Of a stretch of DNA of 37,816 nucleotides, positions 6,766 through 14,682 are shown in pieces. This DNA is from Actinomycetota bacterium (GTDB lineage: Bacteria > Actinomycetota > CADDZG01 > WHSQ01): assembly GCA_016781115.1 (NCBI GenBank), contig JADDQX010000002.1, positions 1 through 37,816 on the forward strand. Reading direction: 5' to 3'. The notes under the pieces were generated by a model that ran no database searches, was not told the DNA's origin, and worked only from the letters and a program-made list of their open reading frames with translations. The position numbers and the translations under genes were made by a program. Each line of letters starts with the position of its first letter. Position 1 is the first letter of the stretch.

Positions 6766-8318
6766 GCCTTCAAGGTTCGCCGGAGCGGCGCCAGGACCCT
6801 GCTCCGACGTTCTGAGGTCAAGAACCTACGCAGGGACGTAGTCCAGCTAGCAGAGAAGGCGTAGGAGGCGGCGGCTCCTGCTACGGCTACGTAAACGGCG
6901 AGGTTGATCCCGAAGTGCAGCAGAACGAGGTCCACGTGCGCTCCCGCGAGCCCGGGGTTAACCTTGGCGCCGCCCTGCAGGTGCTGGAGCAGCTTCACCG
7001 AGTGTTCGACCATGTGATAGCTCTGCAGGGCGACGGCGGCGCCCAGCAGAGCATCTCCGGCCCGGATCTCCCCTCGCGGCCGCCAGCCGCGGGCGCGACC
7101 CGCGGCCACCGCAGCGATCCCGACCAAGACGGCCGCGTTGTAGACGAAGTGGATCCATTCCGCCTCGACGGACGGTCCCACTATCCCGCCCTTGCTGGGG
7201 ACGCCGTCGATGTGCACCCGATACACCTGCAGAGCGTGCTCTACCAGGTGGAAGCTCTGCACGGCCAGCCCAACGACGAACAGCGGAACCACGTACCGAG
7301 CGGGATCCGACGGGTTCCGCCGAGCTCCGGCCGACAGGCGGTCGAGTGCCCAGCGCGATCCGCGCGTCACCAGGAACAACACGAGCAGCGCCAGCAAAGC
7401 CGTGGCGACGATGTTCGGAACCGCCCGCCATCCTCGCCCGAGCTCGAACGGAGACCGGTCCCGCACCAGAGAGTGCACGAATGTTCCGACCCCGCCCGCC
7501 TCACCCGCGAGCGAGTCGTTGTTCGTGGACGCGCGGGACCGGTAGTTCACCGCAAGTCCCCAACCAGCCTGCGATCCGACACCGGCCTCGGCCACCTGGT
7601 TCACCTCGTTGCCCGAGAACTCACACATCGACATGTCGCCGCAATAGAGCCCCGCCCCAGCAGCGTCTTCGACGAGGTTGCTCCTGGCGATGCCGTGGCT
7701 CATCTCGGTGATGGCGACCGCGCGCATCGTGGTCCCCCTGACGATGTTGCGGGAGAACTCGACCTCGGCGACGTGGGAGACGATGCCCTCCTGACCTCCC
7801 TCGACCAGCGAGTTCTCGACCACCGTCCGCGGATGGTTGTCGGCGTAGCGGACCTCGATGCCCTGCGCGTACTCGCTGATCATGTTGGTGATCCGGGCGC
7901 CGCTGATCCGCGCAGATGCATCCACGACCTCTATCCCGTGCAGCCGCGCCCCGGTGACCGTGACGTCTTCTAGGACCACGTCCTCGGCCTCGCGAACGGT
8001 GATCCCCTGGACCGCGCCTTCCACCACGAGCCCCTGAACGTGGACGTCGTCGGCGGTGATGGTCAACGCCGCTTCGACCGAGGGTCGAACCGCGAGCACG
8101 GCACCGGAGTCGGCCTCGAGCGTCAGCTTCTTGTCGATGACGATGGGGCCCGTGTGCACCCCGGGCTCTAATCGCACTACAGAACCAGCGCCGGCGTCTG
8201 CGACGGCGTCTTGCATGGCAGTGCCCGCCGGAACCCGAACGGTGGTGGGACGAGAAGCCACCGTCACACCGGCCGCGACCGCGGCGAGGACCGCCGCAGC
8301 CGCCACCGCTCGCTTCAT
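6762..8318 (-). CDS. Membrane-anchored beta-helix protein with a duplicated His-rich membrane unit
   Basis: 518 residues. An N-terminal hydrophobic signal (residues 4-21) is followed by a right-handed parallel beta-helix (about 25-265, NosD/pectate-lyase-like repeats such as DVHVQGLVVEGAVQGITV and ARISGARITNMISEYAQGI). The C-terminal half has about five membrane helices. Within it a two-helix unit occurs twice: QSFHLVEH (354-361) with HFVYN from H390, and QSYHMVEH (432-439) with HFGIN from H468. The H-to-H distance is 33 residues in both copies. The start at 8318 overlaps the permease stop (ATGA). The outer beta-helix probably binds or cleaves a polysaccharide; the His/Glu sites could hold a metal or haem. 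The C-terminal tail is encoded by a dispersed repeat (6809-6857). Confidence 0.78.
   Translation of the reverse strand: MKRAVAAAAVLAAVAAGVTVASRPTTVRVPAGTAMQDAVADAGAGSVVRLEPGVHTGPIVIDKKLTLEADSGAVLAVRPSVEAALTITADDVHVQGLVVEGAVQGITVREAEDVVLEDVTVTGARLHGIEVVDASARISGARITNMISEYAQGIEVRYADNHPRTVVENSLVEGGQEGIVSHVAEVEFSRNIVRGTTMRAVAITEMSHGIARSNLVEDAAGAGLYCGDMSMCEFSGNEVNQVAEAGVGSQAGWGLAVNYRSRASTNNDSLAGEAGGVGTFVHSLVRDRSPFELGRGWRAVPNIVATALLALLVLFLVTRGSRWALDRLSAGARRNPSDPARYVVPLFVVGLAVQSFHLVEHALQVYRVHIDGVPSKGGIVGPSVEAEWIHFVYNAAVLVGIAAVAAGRARGWRPRGEIRAGDALLGAAVALQSYHMVEHSVKLLQHLQGGAKVNPGLAGAHVDLVLLHFGINLAVYVAVAGAAASYAFSASWTTSLRRFLTSERRSRVLAPLRRTLKA
6809..6857 (-). repeat. Dispersed repeat, copy A (inside the beta-helix gene)
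   Basis: One of four copies of a 47-50 base element. All copies share the core ACTACGTnCCnGCGT and a later GACnYCAGAA. Copy A lies in the last 90 bases of the beta-helix gene, in the same orientation, and encodes about residues 488-503 of that protein. Confidence 0.8.
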
Positions 8319-9202
8319 TTGACTGACCCGGCCAGCAATCCCTGAACGAAGTAGCGCTGGAAAGCGAAGAACACGATCAACGGGACGATCATCGACAGGA
8401 AGGCTGCGGGAGCGATGATGTCGAGGTTCGCGCCGAAGGTACGCAGCTCCTGCTGGATCGCAACGGTGATCGGGATCGCGTCGGACGCGGTGAAGGTCAG
8501 CGCCACCAGCAGGTCGTTCCAGGTCCAGAGGAACTGGAATATCAACAGCGAGGCGATCGCCGGCATCCCCAACGGCAAGACGATCCTTGTGAAGATCCCG
8601 AGCTCGGAGGCGCCATCGATTCGCGCCGCTTCCAACAGCTCGGTCGGGATCCCGATGAAGAAGTTCCGCAGCAGGAAGATCGCGAACGGCAACCCGAACG
8701 CGATGTGGAAGAAGACGGCGGCGGGAATGGTCCCGAAGATGCCGAGGTTGCCGAAGAGGCGCGACACCGGCAGCAGAGCCATCTGCAACGGGACGATCAA
8801 CAACGCCACGATCAGAAGGAACAACGGCTCGCGGCCTTTGAAGTCGATCCACGCGAACGCGTACGCCGCGAGAGCCGCTATGAGAACGACGAGCAGAGAC
8901 GCGGGCACCGTGATGTAGAGCGTGTTGAAGAGAGCCTGGACCAGAGATTCGTTCGCGAGCACCTCCTTGTACGGCTCCAGCGTGAGCTGGCGCGGCTCCG
9001 TAAACACCGTCCACCAGCCACTCTCGGCGCTCGCTGCAGAAGAACGGAAGCTGGTGATGAGAAGCCCGAAGGTCGGCGTCAACCAGAACAGCGCCATTAA
9101 GAGCAGGAAGAGGTGAAGCGGACCGCGTCCCAACGCGCGGCCGACGCGGCCGAGGCGCGAGCGCGAGCCTTCCCCCGGAAGCCTCTCCGCCGCCGCGGCC
9201 AT
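8315..9202 (-). CDS. Carbohydrate ABC transporter permease, MalG type
   Basis: A 295-residue inner-membrane permease of the CUT1 family with six predicted helices. The coupling EAA loop is EAARIDGASELGIFTRIVLP, which docks to the ATPase. The start at 9202 forms a TGATG overlap with the MalF-type gene, and its stop overlaps the beta-helix start (ATGA). It works with the neighbouring MalF-type permease, ATPase and binding lipoprotein as an importer for an oligosaccharide or similar solute; the substrate is not shown by sequence. Confidence 0.93.
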   Translation of the reverse strand: MAAAAERLPGEGSRSRLGRVGRALGRGPLHLFLLLMALFWLTPTFGLLITSFRSSAASAESGWWTVFTEPRQLTLEPYKEVLANESLVQALFNTLYITVPASLLVVLIAALAAYAFAWIDFKGREPLFLLIVALLIVPLQMALLPVSRLFGNLGIFGTIPAAVFFHIAFGLPFAIFLLRNFFIGIPTELLEAARIDGASELGIFTRIVLPLGMPAIASLLIFQFLWTWNDLLVALTFTASDAIPITVAIQQELRTFGANLDIIAPAAFLSMIVPLIVFFAFQRYFVQGLLAGSVK

Positions 9203-10545
9203 CAGTTCTCTCTCCGGAAACGCCGGATGTTGATGAACATCACCGGGATCACGAGGATGAACAGCAACACCGCCACCGCGCTGCCGACGCCGTACTGACG
9301 GCTGCTGAACGTCGTCTTGAACATCTCGAGCGCGATCACGTTCGCCTCGTCTTGTGAGGCCCCCGGCGCCGTCACGAGAACGATGTCGAAGATCTTCAAA
9401 ACGTTGATGACCATGGTCACGAAGACGACACCGAGCACGGGGGCGAGCAAGGGCAAGGTCACGTGACGGAAGGTCTGCCACTCGTTGGCGCCGTCGACGC
9501 GCGCCGCCTCCAGCACGTCACGCGGGAGCGCCGCGAGGCCGGCCCCGATCACGACGACCGCGAAGCCCGCCCACATCCACGAGAACGCGCCGATGATCGC
9601 GGGGGTCACCAGGTTGGGACCGAGCCAGTCGACCCCGGCGAAACCCTGGGCGAACGTGGACTCCGCGACCTGCGCCTTGAATGGTCCTTCGCCGAGCCCC
9701 GAGAACGTGACGCTCCCGTCACTGCCGGTCGTTCCGCTGGCCACGACCTCACCGGTAGCCGACAGCACCTCGACGTCCGCCCCCGGGAGGCCGATCTCTC
9801 CTTGTTCCAGCTCGCCTGGGACGCCACCGCCGGGCTTGAAGTCTCGCCACACGACGACCCCCAGTCCGTCCGCCGGGGCTTGGGGCGCCGCCGCTTGTAC
9901 CGAGTCCGCGGGTACATCGTCCTCCGCCACCGCGGTGAGGCCGATCAAGGCACTTTCTCCCGCGGTGAACTCTTCGGTCGTCACGATGGGCGCCCCCGGC
10001 TTCGCCTGCTCGAGCGGCACGTCCGGCAGCACCTTCGCGTCGGGGTAGGCGCCGGGCCCGTTGAAGGTGTTGTAGACGAGACCGGTAGCGGCGTTGATGA
10101 AACCGAGCTCGGGCGAGGGCTCGTACATCACGCGCCAGATCACACCCGTGGCCAAGAACGAGATCGCCATAGGCATGAAGACGATGATCTTGATCGCGGT
10201 CGAGTACCTCACCCTCTCAGTGAGGATCGCGAACATCAGGCCGAGCGCCGTGATGATCGCTGGCGCCGTTGCCACCCAGATGAAGTTGTTCTTGATCGCG
10301 GTCTTGATGCGCTCGGTCTCTGCGACTGCCTTGTAGTTGTCGACGCCGACGAAAGCGCCCGCCTCGCTCCGGAAGCTCTGCCCGACGGTGTCGAGGGTCG
10401 GGTAGATGACGAGCGCTCCGACGAACAACAACGCAGGCCCGAGGAACAGGACGGCCATCCACCTCCTGGCCCCTCCAGGAGGTGGCTTTAGCTCCAGCCG
10501 GGTCCGGGATCTCGCGCCGGCGCCGGCCGCGGCAGTGCTAGCCAT
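9202..10545 (-). CDS. Carbohydrate ABC transporter permease, MalF type, with a large outer insertion
   Basis: 447 residues, long for a CUT1 permease (usually about 290-320). Membrane helices lie at about 30-48, 90-108, 118-138, 310-340, 368-392 and 422-440. The EAA loop is EAARVDGANEWQTFRHVTLP (346-365). Between WRVMYEP (137) and VDWLGPNLV (305) there is an insertion of about 150 residues. It is Ala/Pro/Gly-rich, and its end (GADVEVLSATGEVVASGTTG, SDGSVTFSGLGEGPFKAQV) reads as a carboxypeptidase-regulatory or Cna-B-like beta-sandwich. The insertion faces outward and may contact the binding protein, as the P2 loop of E. coli MalF does. ATG 10545 has GGGAGAG upstream. Confidence 0.9.
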   Translation of the reverse strand: MASTAAAGAGARSRTRLELKPPPGGARRWMAVLFLGPALLFVGALVIYPTLDTVGQSFRSEAGAFVGVDNYKAVAETERIKTAIKNNFIWVATAPAIITALGLMFAILTERVRYSTAIKIIVFMPMAISFLATGVIWRVMYEPSPELGFINAATGLVYNTFNGPGAYPDAKVLPDVPLEQAKPGAPIVTTEEFTAGESALIGLTAVAEDDVPADSVQAAAPQAPADGLGVVVWRDFKPGGGVPGELEQGEIGLPGADVEVLSATGEVVASGTTGSDGSVTFSGLGEGPFKAQVAESTFAQGFAGVDWLGPNLVTPAIIGAFSWMWAGFAVVVIGAGLAALPRDVLEAARVDGANEWQTFRHVTLPLLAPVLGVVFVTMVINVLKIFDIVLVTAPGASQDEANVIALEMFKTTFSSRQYGVGSAVAVLLFILVIPVMFINIRRFRREN

Positions 10546-10562
10546 GAGCTTGTCTCTCCCCT

Positions 10563-11900
10563 CTAGGACTGCTTCTTGAAGGCCTTCGCCGCGTCTTTCT
10601 CGAGCGCGGCCGCTATGCCCTCGGCGTCGTCGGGGTTCTTCAAGAAATCCTGGAAGCGCAACCACAACCCGCGTCCCGTCGTGCCGCCGAACTCGGGCGG
10701 TTGCAGGTCGGACAGGTCGAACCTGATCGCCTCCGCCGTCGCGATCGCCTCGCCCGAACGCTGCGTGATCTCGTCCGGGTAGACGCCGGTGTCGAGGTTC
10801 TGGTTCGCCGAGGTGAAGCCGCCACGCTCCGCCCATACTTGCGCCGCCTCGGGCGTGGCGAGATACGCGAGGAAATCCTGCGCCGCCTCGTTGTCCGTCA
10901 GCGCGACCGCGGCGTCACCACCACCTACCACCGCGGGCTCCGAGCCATCGATCGCTGGGAAATCGAAAAAGTCGAAGTCGGTGCCGGCCTTCGCACCGGC
11001 CTCCTCAGTGATCACGCCCGGAACGAAGTCACCCTCGTACACGGTCGCCGCGGCCGGATCCTTCGTGAAAACCTGGTTGACCGACGTCGTGAAGTCCGTC
11101 TGCAGCGCGCCCTCTCTGCCACCCGCGAGGTTTGCCTCGTCGCCGACGAGCTCCGCGAACGTCTCCAGCGCCTCGATCACGCTGTCGTCGGTCCACGGGA
11201 TCTCGTGGTTTGCCAGCTGGTCGTACATCTCTGGGCCGGCCGTGCGGATGTAGATGTTCTCGAACCAGTCGGTGAGGGTCCAGCCATCGGCGCCGCCCAT
11301 CGACACCCAGGGAACACCGGATGCGTTCACCGTCTTAGCGGTTTGCAGCATCTCGTCCCAGTCCGCAGGAGGCTCCACGCCCGCCTGCTCGAAAACCTCG
11401 ATGTTGTACCACCAGGTCGACTTGTTCGACACCTTGAAGTAGACGCCGTAGAGGGTTCCGTCGACAGAGCCCAGCTCCGCCCACACCGGAGCGAAGTTCT
11501 CCGCCAGCGCGGCCGAGACCTCTTCGTTGGCCTCGATCACGGAACCGTCGTCCGCGAGGCTACGAACCAGGCCCGGCTGCGCGATCAGCGCCACGTCCGG
11601 CGGACTTCCGCCCTCGATCTTGTTGCCGAGGAACGCGGCCATGTCGTCGCCCGCGGAGGTGAACGAAGCCTCGTGCCCGCTTGCCTCCGAGAATGCATCC
11701 AGCACGGCCTGGAAGCTCTTCTTCTCCTCGCCCGTGAAGACCGCGGCAACCTCGATCGAACCTCCGCCTTCGGCTTCGGCCTCGTCCGCCTCTTGTTGCG
11801 GCGCCGGGACCTCCCCGGTGGAGCACGCGACTGCAAGCATCATCAGCACAACCAACATCACCAGGTAACGACGCAACTGTGTCCCCCTTCGCTCGTCCAC
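10563..11900 (-). CDS. ABC transporter solute-binding lipoprotein
   Basis: A 445-residue extracellular binding protein of the CUT1 type. The signal peptide ends in the lipobox AVACS, and an acidic linker follows. The body has typical features: a SFQAVLDAFSEASGHEASF start, PPDVALIAQPG, GVPWVSMGGADGW and a closing AYLATPEAAQVWAERGGFTS. It captures the solute and hands it to the two permeases. GTG 11900 is preceded by AGGAAGG, but a TTG at 11876 with AAGGGGG is also possible. It lies 12 bases after the ATPase gene in the same operon. Confidence 0.92.
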   Translation of the reverse strand: MDERRGTQLRRYLVMLVVLMMLAVACSTGEVPAPQQEADEAEAEGGGSIEVAAVFTGEEKKSFQAVLDAFSEASGHEASFTSAGDDMAAFLGNKIEGGSPPDVALIAQPGLVRSLADDGSVIEANEEVSAALAENFAPVWAELGSVDGTLYGVYFKVSNKSTWWYNIEVFEQAGVEPPADWDEMLQTAKTVNASGVPWVSMGGADGWTLTDWFENIYIRTAGPEMYDQLANHEIPWTDDSVIEALETFAELVGDEANLAGGREGALQTDFTTSVNQVFTKDPAAATVYEGDFVPGVITEEAGAKAGTDFDFFDFPAIDGSEPAVVGGGDAAVALTDNEAAQDFLAYLATPEAAQVWAERGGFTSANQNLDTGVYPDEITQRSGEAIATAEAIRFDLSDLQPPEFGGTTGRGLWLRFQDFLKNPDDAEGIAAALEKDAAKAFKKQS

Positions 11901-11912
11901 GTGCTGACCTTC

Positions 11913-13121
11913 CTAACCTCCGTAGATCCCAGATCCGGTTGCAGGATCGAAGAAGTGCAACTGCGCGGTGTCCACCGCAAGCTCGACCTCCTTACCGCGA
12001 GCAACGTCCGCCTTTGGGTCGACCTCGGCGACGAACTCCGAGCGTCCCGCGTCGCCGTTCTCCTCGAATCGACCCACCTCGACGGCGCCGGTGTCGACCG
12101 CGAGCTCTTTGATCTCCTCCGTCTGGACGCGCGGAGCATCGACCGTGAAGTGGACGAGCGTTTGGGTTCCAAGGGCTTCCACGAGGTCGACCGAGGCGCG
12201 CAGACGGCTCTGGCTGCCGGCAGGAGCGAATCCGGCTTCTTCGAAGTCCTGTGGGCGAAGCCCGACGATGACCTCTTGGTCGAAGAACCTCTGTAGCTCC
12301 GAGCGGGTGGCCAACGCTTCCTTGGAGATATCGAGCTGCTGACTGCCGATCGAGACGGACGCTCCTCCATCTCGTCGCTCGAGCTTGCTCGCGACGAAGT
12401 TCATGGCCGGGCTCCCGATGAACCCCGCGACGAACAGGTTCACGGGCCGGCCGAACAGCTCCTGTGGCGATCCGACCTGCTGTAGCTGACCCTTGCGAAG
12501 GACCGCAACGCGGTCGCCCATCGTCATCGCCTCGACCTGGTCGTGCGTTACGTAGATCGTGGTGACGTCTAGGTCCGCCTGGATGCGAGCGATCTCCGCC
12601 CTCATCTGAACGCGAAGCTTCGCGTCGAGATTGGACAGAGGTTCGTCCATCAAGAAGGCTTGAGGCTCGCGCACGATCGCGCGGCCCATCGCGACGCGCT
12701 GCCGTTGTCCCCCCGACAGCGCCTTCGGCTTGCGGTCGAGGAACTCCTCGAGCCCCAGTATGCGCGCCGCGTGCTGGACGCGCCTGTCCATCTCGGCGCG
12801 TTCCACCTTCGCGAGCTTCAAACCGAACGCCATGTTGTCGCGCACCGTCATGTGTGGGTAGAGCGCGTAGTTCTGGAACACCATGGCGATGTCGCGGTCC
12901 TTGGGCGGCATGTCGTTGACGACGCGGTCGCCGATCTTGATCTCGCCGTCGGTGATGGCCTCGAGCCCGGCGATCATCCGCAGCGCCGTGGACTTCCCAC
13001 AACCCGAAGGACCGACGAACACCATGAACTCGCCGTCTTTGATGTTCAGATCCAGTGCGTCCACCGCTGGTGGTCCCGACGCGTAGCGCTTGGTTACTTC
13101 GTGAAGCACGATCTGAGCCAC
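11913..13121 (-). CDS. ugpC: ABC transporter ATPase, UgpC/MsmK/MalK type
   Basis: 402 residues. The nucleotide-binding domain has Walker [10 protein letters not shown] (37-45), Q-loop [11 protein letters not shown] (82-92), signature [14 protein letters not shown] (135-148), Walker B FLMDEP (156-161) and switch histidine YVTHDQ. A C-terminal TOBE/OB region follows from about 235. It powers the CUT1 importer made of the next three genes. ATPases of this type sometimes serve several importers, so it may not be dedicated. It is the first gene of the operon; the 201 bases upstream (13122-13322) presumably hold the promoter, but I see no convincing -35/-10 pair or operator. Confidence 0.94.
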   Translation of the reverse strand: MAQIVLHEVTKRYASGPPAVDALDLNIKDGEFMVFVGPSGCGKSTALRMIAGLEAITDGEIKIGDRVVNDMPPKDRDIAMVFQNYALYPHMTVRDNMAFGLKLAKVERAEMDRRVQHAARILGLEEFLDRKPKALSGGQRQRVAMGRAIVREPQAFLMDEPLSNLDAKLRVQMRAEIARIQADLDVTTIYVTHDQVEAMTMGDRVAVLRKGQLQQVGSPQELFGRPVNLFVAGFIGSPAMNFVASKLERRDGGASVSIGSQQLDISKEALATRSELQRFFDQEVIVGLRPQDFEEAGFAPAGSQSRLRASVDLVEALGTQTLVHFTVDAPRVQTEEIKELAVDTGAVEVGRFEENGDAGRSEFVAEVDPKADVARGKEVELAVDTAQLHFFDPATGSGIYGG

Positions 13122-13322
13122 CGACTGGATCCCCCCGCTCGGCTACTGGTCGCTCGACCCTATACCCGACGAACGGGGCATAACGCCCGACAGAGCCGCC
13201 ACGAAGAAGGTGTCGCAGGGGGCGCATCGGCGTCGGCGGAACCGGGCAGGGTGGCGCCACTTCGAAGAACTGCCTCCCTGAGCATCCTCGGCTTGACTCC
13301 CGCGAGACACTCAGCGGCCGCA

Positions 13323-14006
13323 TCACACCTGTTCGGCGACCCCCAACGTCTTGCAGGTAGGCGAGGTCTCTACCTCGTCCTTGTCGGGGAACGTCCCGAG
13401 CACGAAGTCGCCCGCGTGCATCGTCACGCCGAACCAGTACTTCTCGTTCTTGAAGTGATGCAGACGATGAGCCCTCCAGATGAATCTGTAGACCCTGGAG
13501 CGCGGTTGATAGCGCGAGTGGATCAGGTAGTGCGTCCACTCGTAGGTGAAGAGGATCGAGAGGCCCGTAGCCATTGTCGTGACTGCGAGCCTCACGGTCG
13601 GCATGACGAGGAGGTAGAGGACCGCGCTCACCGGGATCACCCGCATGAGGAACGGGAACGGGATGAAGATCCAATCGGTCCTGCGGGGATCTTTGTGGTG
13701 GGCGCGGTGCTTGCGCGCAACGACGGGATCCAGCTTCCGACCGAACACCTCCTTGGGCTTCCAGTGAAGGATGAAGACGTGAACCAGCCACTCGATGAAG
13801 GGCTCGGCGGCGATGAAGCCTGCGACGACGACGAGGTCCCACCAACTCCATCCGCCAAGGGCGAACCGAAGCAGCAGGACGCCTGCTAGGAAGCCTGCGA
13901 TCACCTTCGCGTTCTTGTGCGACCAGAAGAAGCGCCACTCCTCAGCCAGTGTGGTGGACCCCGACGTAGACGGACGTTGGACCTCGTTACCGGTAGCTAC
14001 GTCCAT
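13323..14006 (-). CDS. Fatty acid hydroxylase/sterol desaturase superfamily membrane enzyme
   Basis: A 227-residue integral membrane di-iron enzyme. The histidine clusters that bind iron are visible: HVFILH, KHRAHH, HYLIH and HRLHHFKNEKYW. Hydrophobic helices surround them. The family inserts oxygen into C-H bonds of lipids, sterols or carotenoids; the size fits a lipid or carotenoid hydroxylase, but the substrate is open. ATG 14006 is followed by a polar start (MDVATGNEVQRPSTSG). It stands alone between the importer operon and the DksA-like gene. Confidence 0.85.
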   Translation of the reverse strand: MDVATGNEVQRPSTSGSTTLAEEWRFFWSHKNAKVIAGFLAGVLLLRFALGGWSWWDLVVVAGFIAAEPFIEWLVHVFILHWKPKEVFGRKLDPVVARKHRAHHKDPRRTDWIFIPFPFLMRVIPVSAVLYLLVMPTVRLAVTTMATGLSILFTYEWTHYLIHSRYQPRSRVYRFIWRAHRLHHFKNEKYWFGVTMHAGDFVLGTFPDKDEVETSPTCKTLGVAEQV

Positions 14007-14155
14007 GGCCGTCCTTTCTCGGAGCGATCCAAGGAGCGTAGCCGACCGACGTCCACGAGGGCGGGTTGGCTAACTGTTCCGGCGCCTGACGAAGAACCAG
14101 ATCCCGCCCGCGATCAGGAGATGTCGCAGAAGACGACAGCTTGCATGTCGCTAGC

Positions 14156-14539
14156 TCAGGTGGTCGTGCGCTCGGCCTTGGCTTGGTCCTCCACGCAGAG
14201 CCGGGCGTGCGGTATGGCCTCGAGGCGGTCGCGCGCGATCGGTTGGTGACATGCCTCACACGTGCCGTAAGTGCCGTCGTCGATGCGAGCGAGCGCCAGC
14301 TCGATGTCCTCCAGCTCACTCGCGAACCCATCCGCGATGGACAGATCTTTCTCCCGCTCGAAGAGCTCAGTAGCGACATCCGCGGGGTGCTGATCGATCT
14401 GCGTGAGCTCCTGCAGCTCCGTCCTCTCCGATTCGTCGTCTGATGTCTCCTCCGCGATCCCCTCATGAAGGCGCGTCAGCCGATCCCTTTCCTCTTCCAG
14501 GCGCTGCCGGGCGCGCTCTATGAACTCCGCGTCGTCCAC
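14156..14539 (-). CDS. DksA/TraR-family protein with an altered zinc finger
   Basis: 127 residues from GTG 14539, which has GGAGGA nine bases upstream; GTG 14548 is in frame but too close to that site. An N-terminal acidic coiled coil (residues 4-75, rich in Glu/Arg) is followed by the finger TCEACHQPIARDRLEAIPHA and then RLCVED. In the usual C4 finger the last pair is C-x2-C; here it is C-x2-D, so the fourth cysteine is missing. Family members bind the secondary channel of RNA polymerase. A possible fifth, degenerate copy of the dispersed repeat lies just downstream at 14068. Confidence 0.88.
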   Translation of the reverse strand: MDDAEFIERARQRLEEERDRLTRLHEGIAEETSDDESERTELQELTQIDQHPADVATELFEREKDLSIADGFASELEDIELALARIDDGTYGTCEACHQPIARDRLEAIPHARLCVEDQAKAERTTT

Positions 14540-14682
14540 GTCGATCACTCCTCCAACGGTTAGATGAGAACGAGGCCGTGACTCGCCGAACGCGCAGGAG
14601 CCGCGACCGGCTGGAGCCTCAACCGGGCATCACATACCCGAGCAGCCACGAGGCAAACGAGCGGCCCGGGGCCGCAGGACAG

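Noticed and set aside
8319-9014. Upstream extension of the beta-helix gene frame
   Set aside because: It lies over the MalG-type gene in a different frame, and the ATGA overlap at 8318 marks the start.
14068-14098. Possible fifth, shortened copy of the repeat (GCTAACTG ... TTCCGGCG ... AGAAC)
   Set aside because: The central ACTACGT core is absent and about 14 bases would have to be deleted; not strong enough to count.
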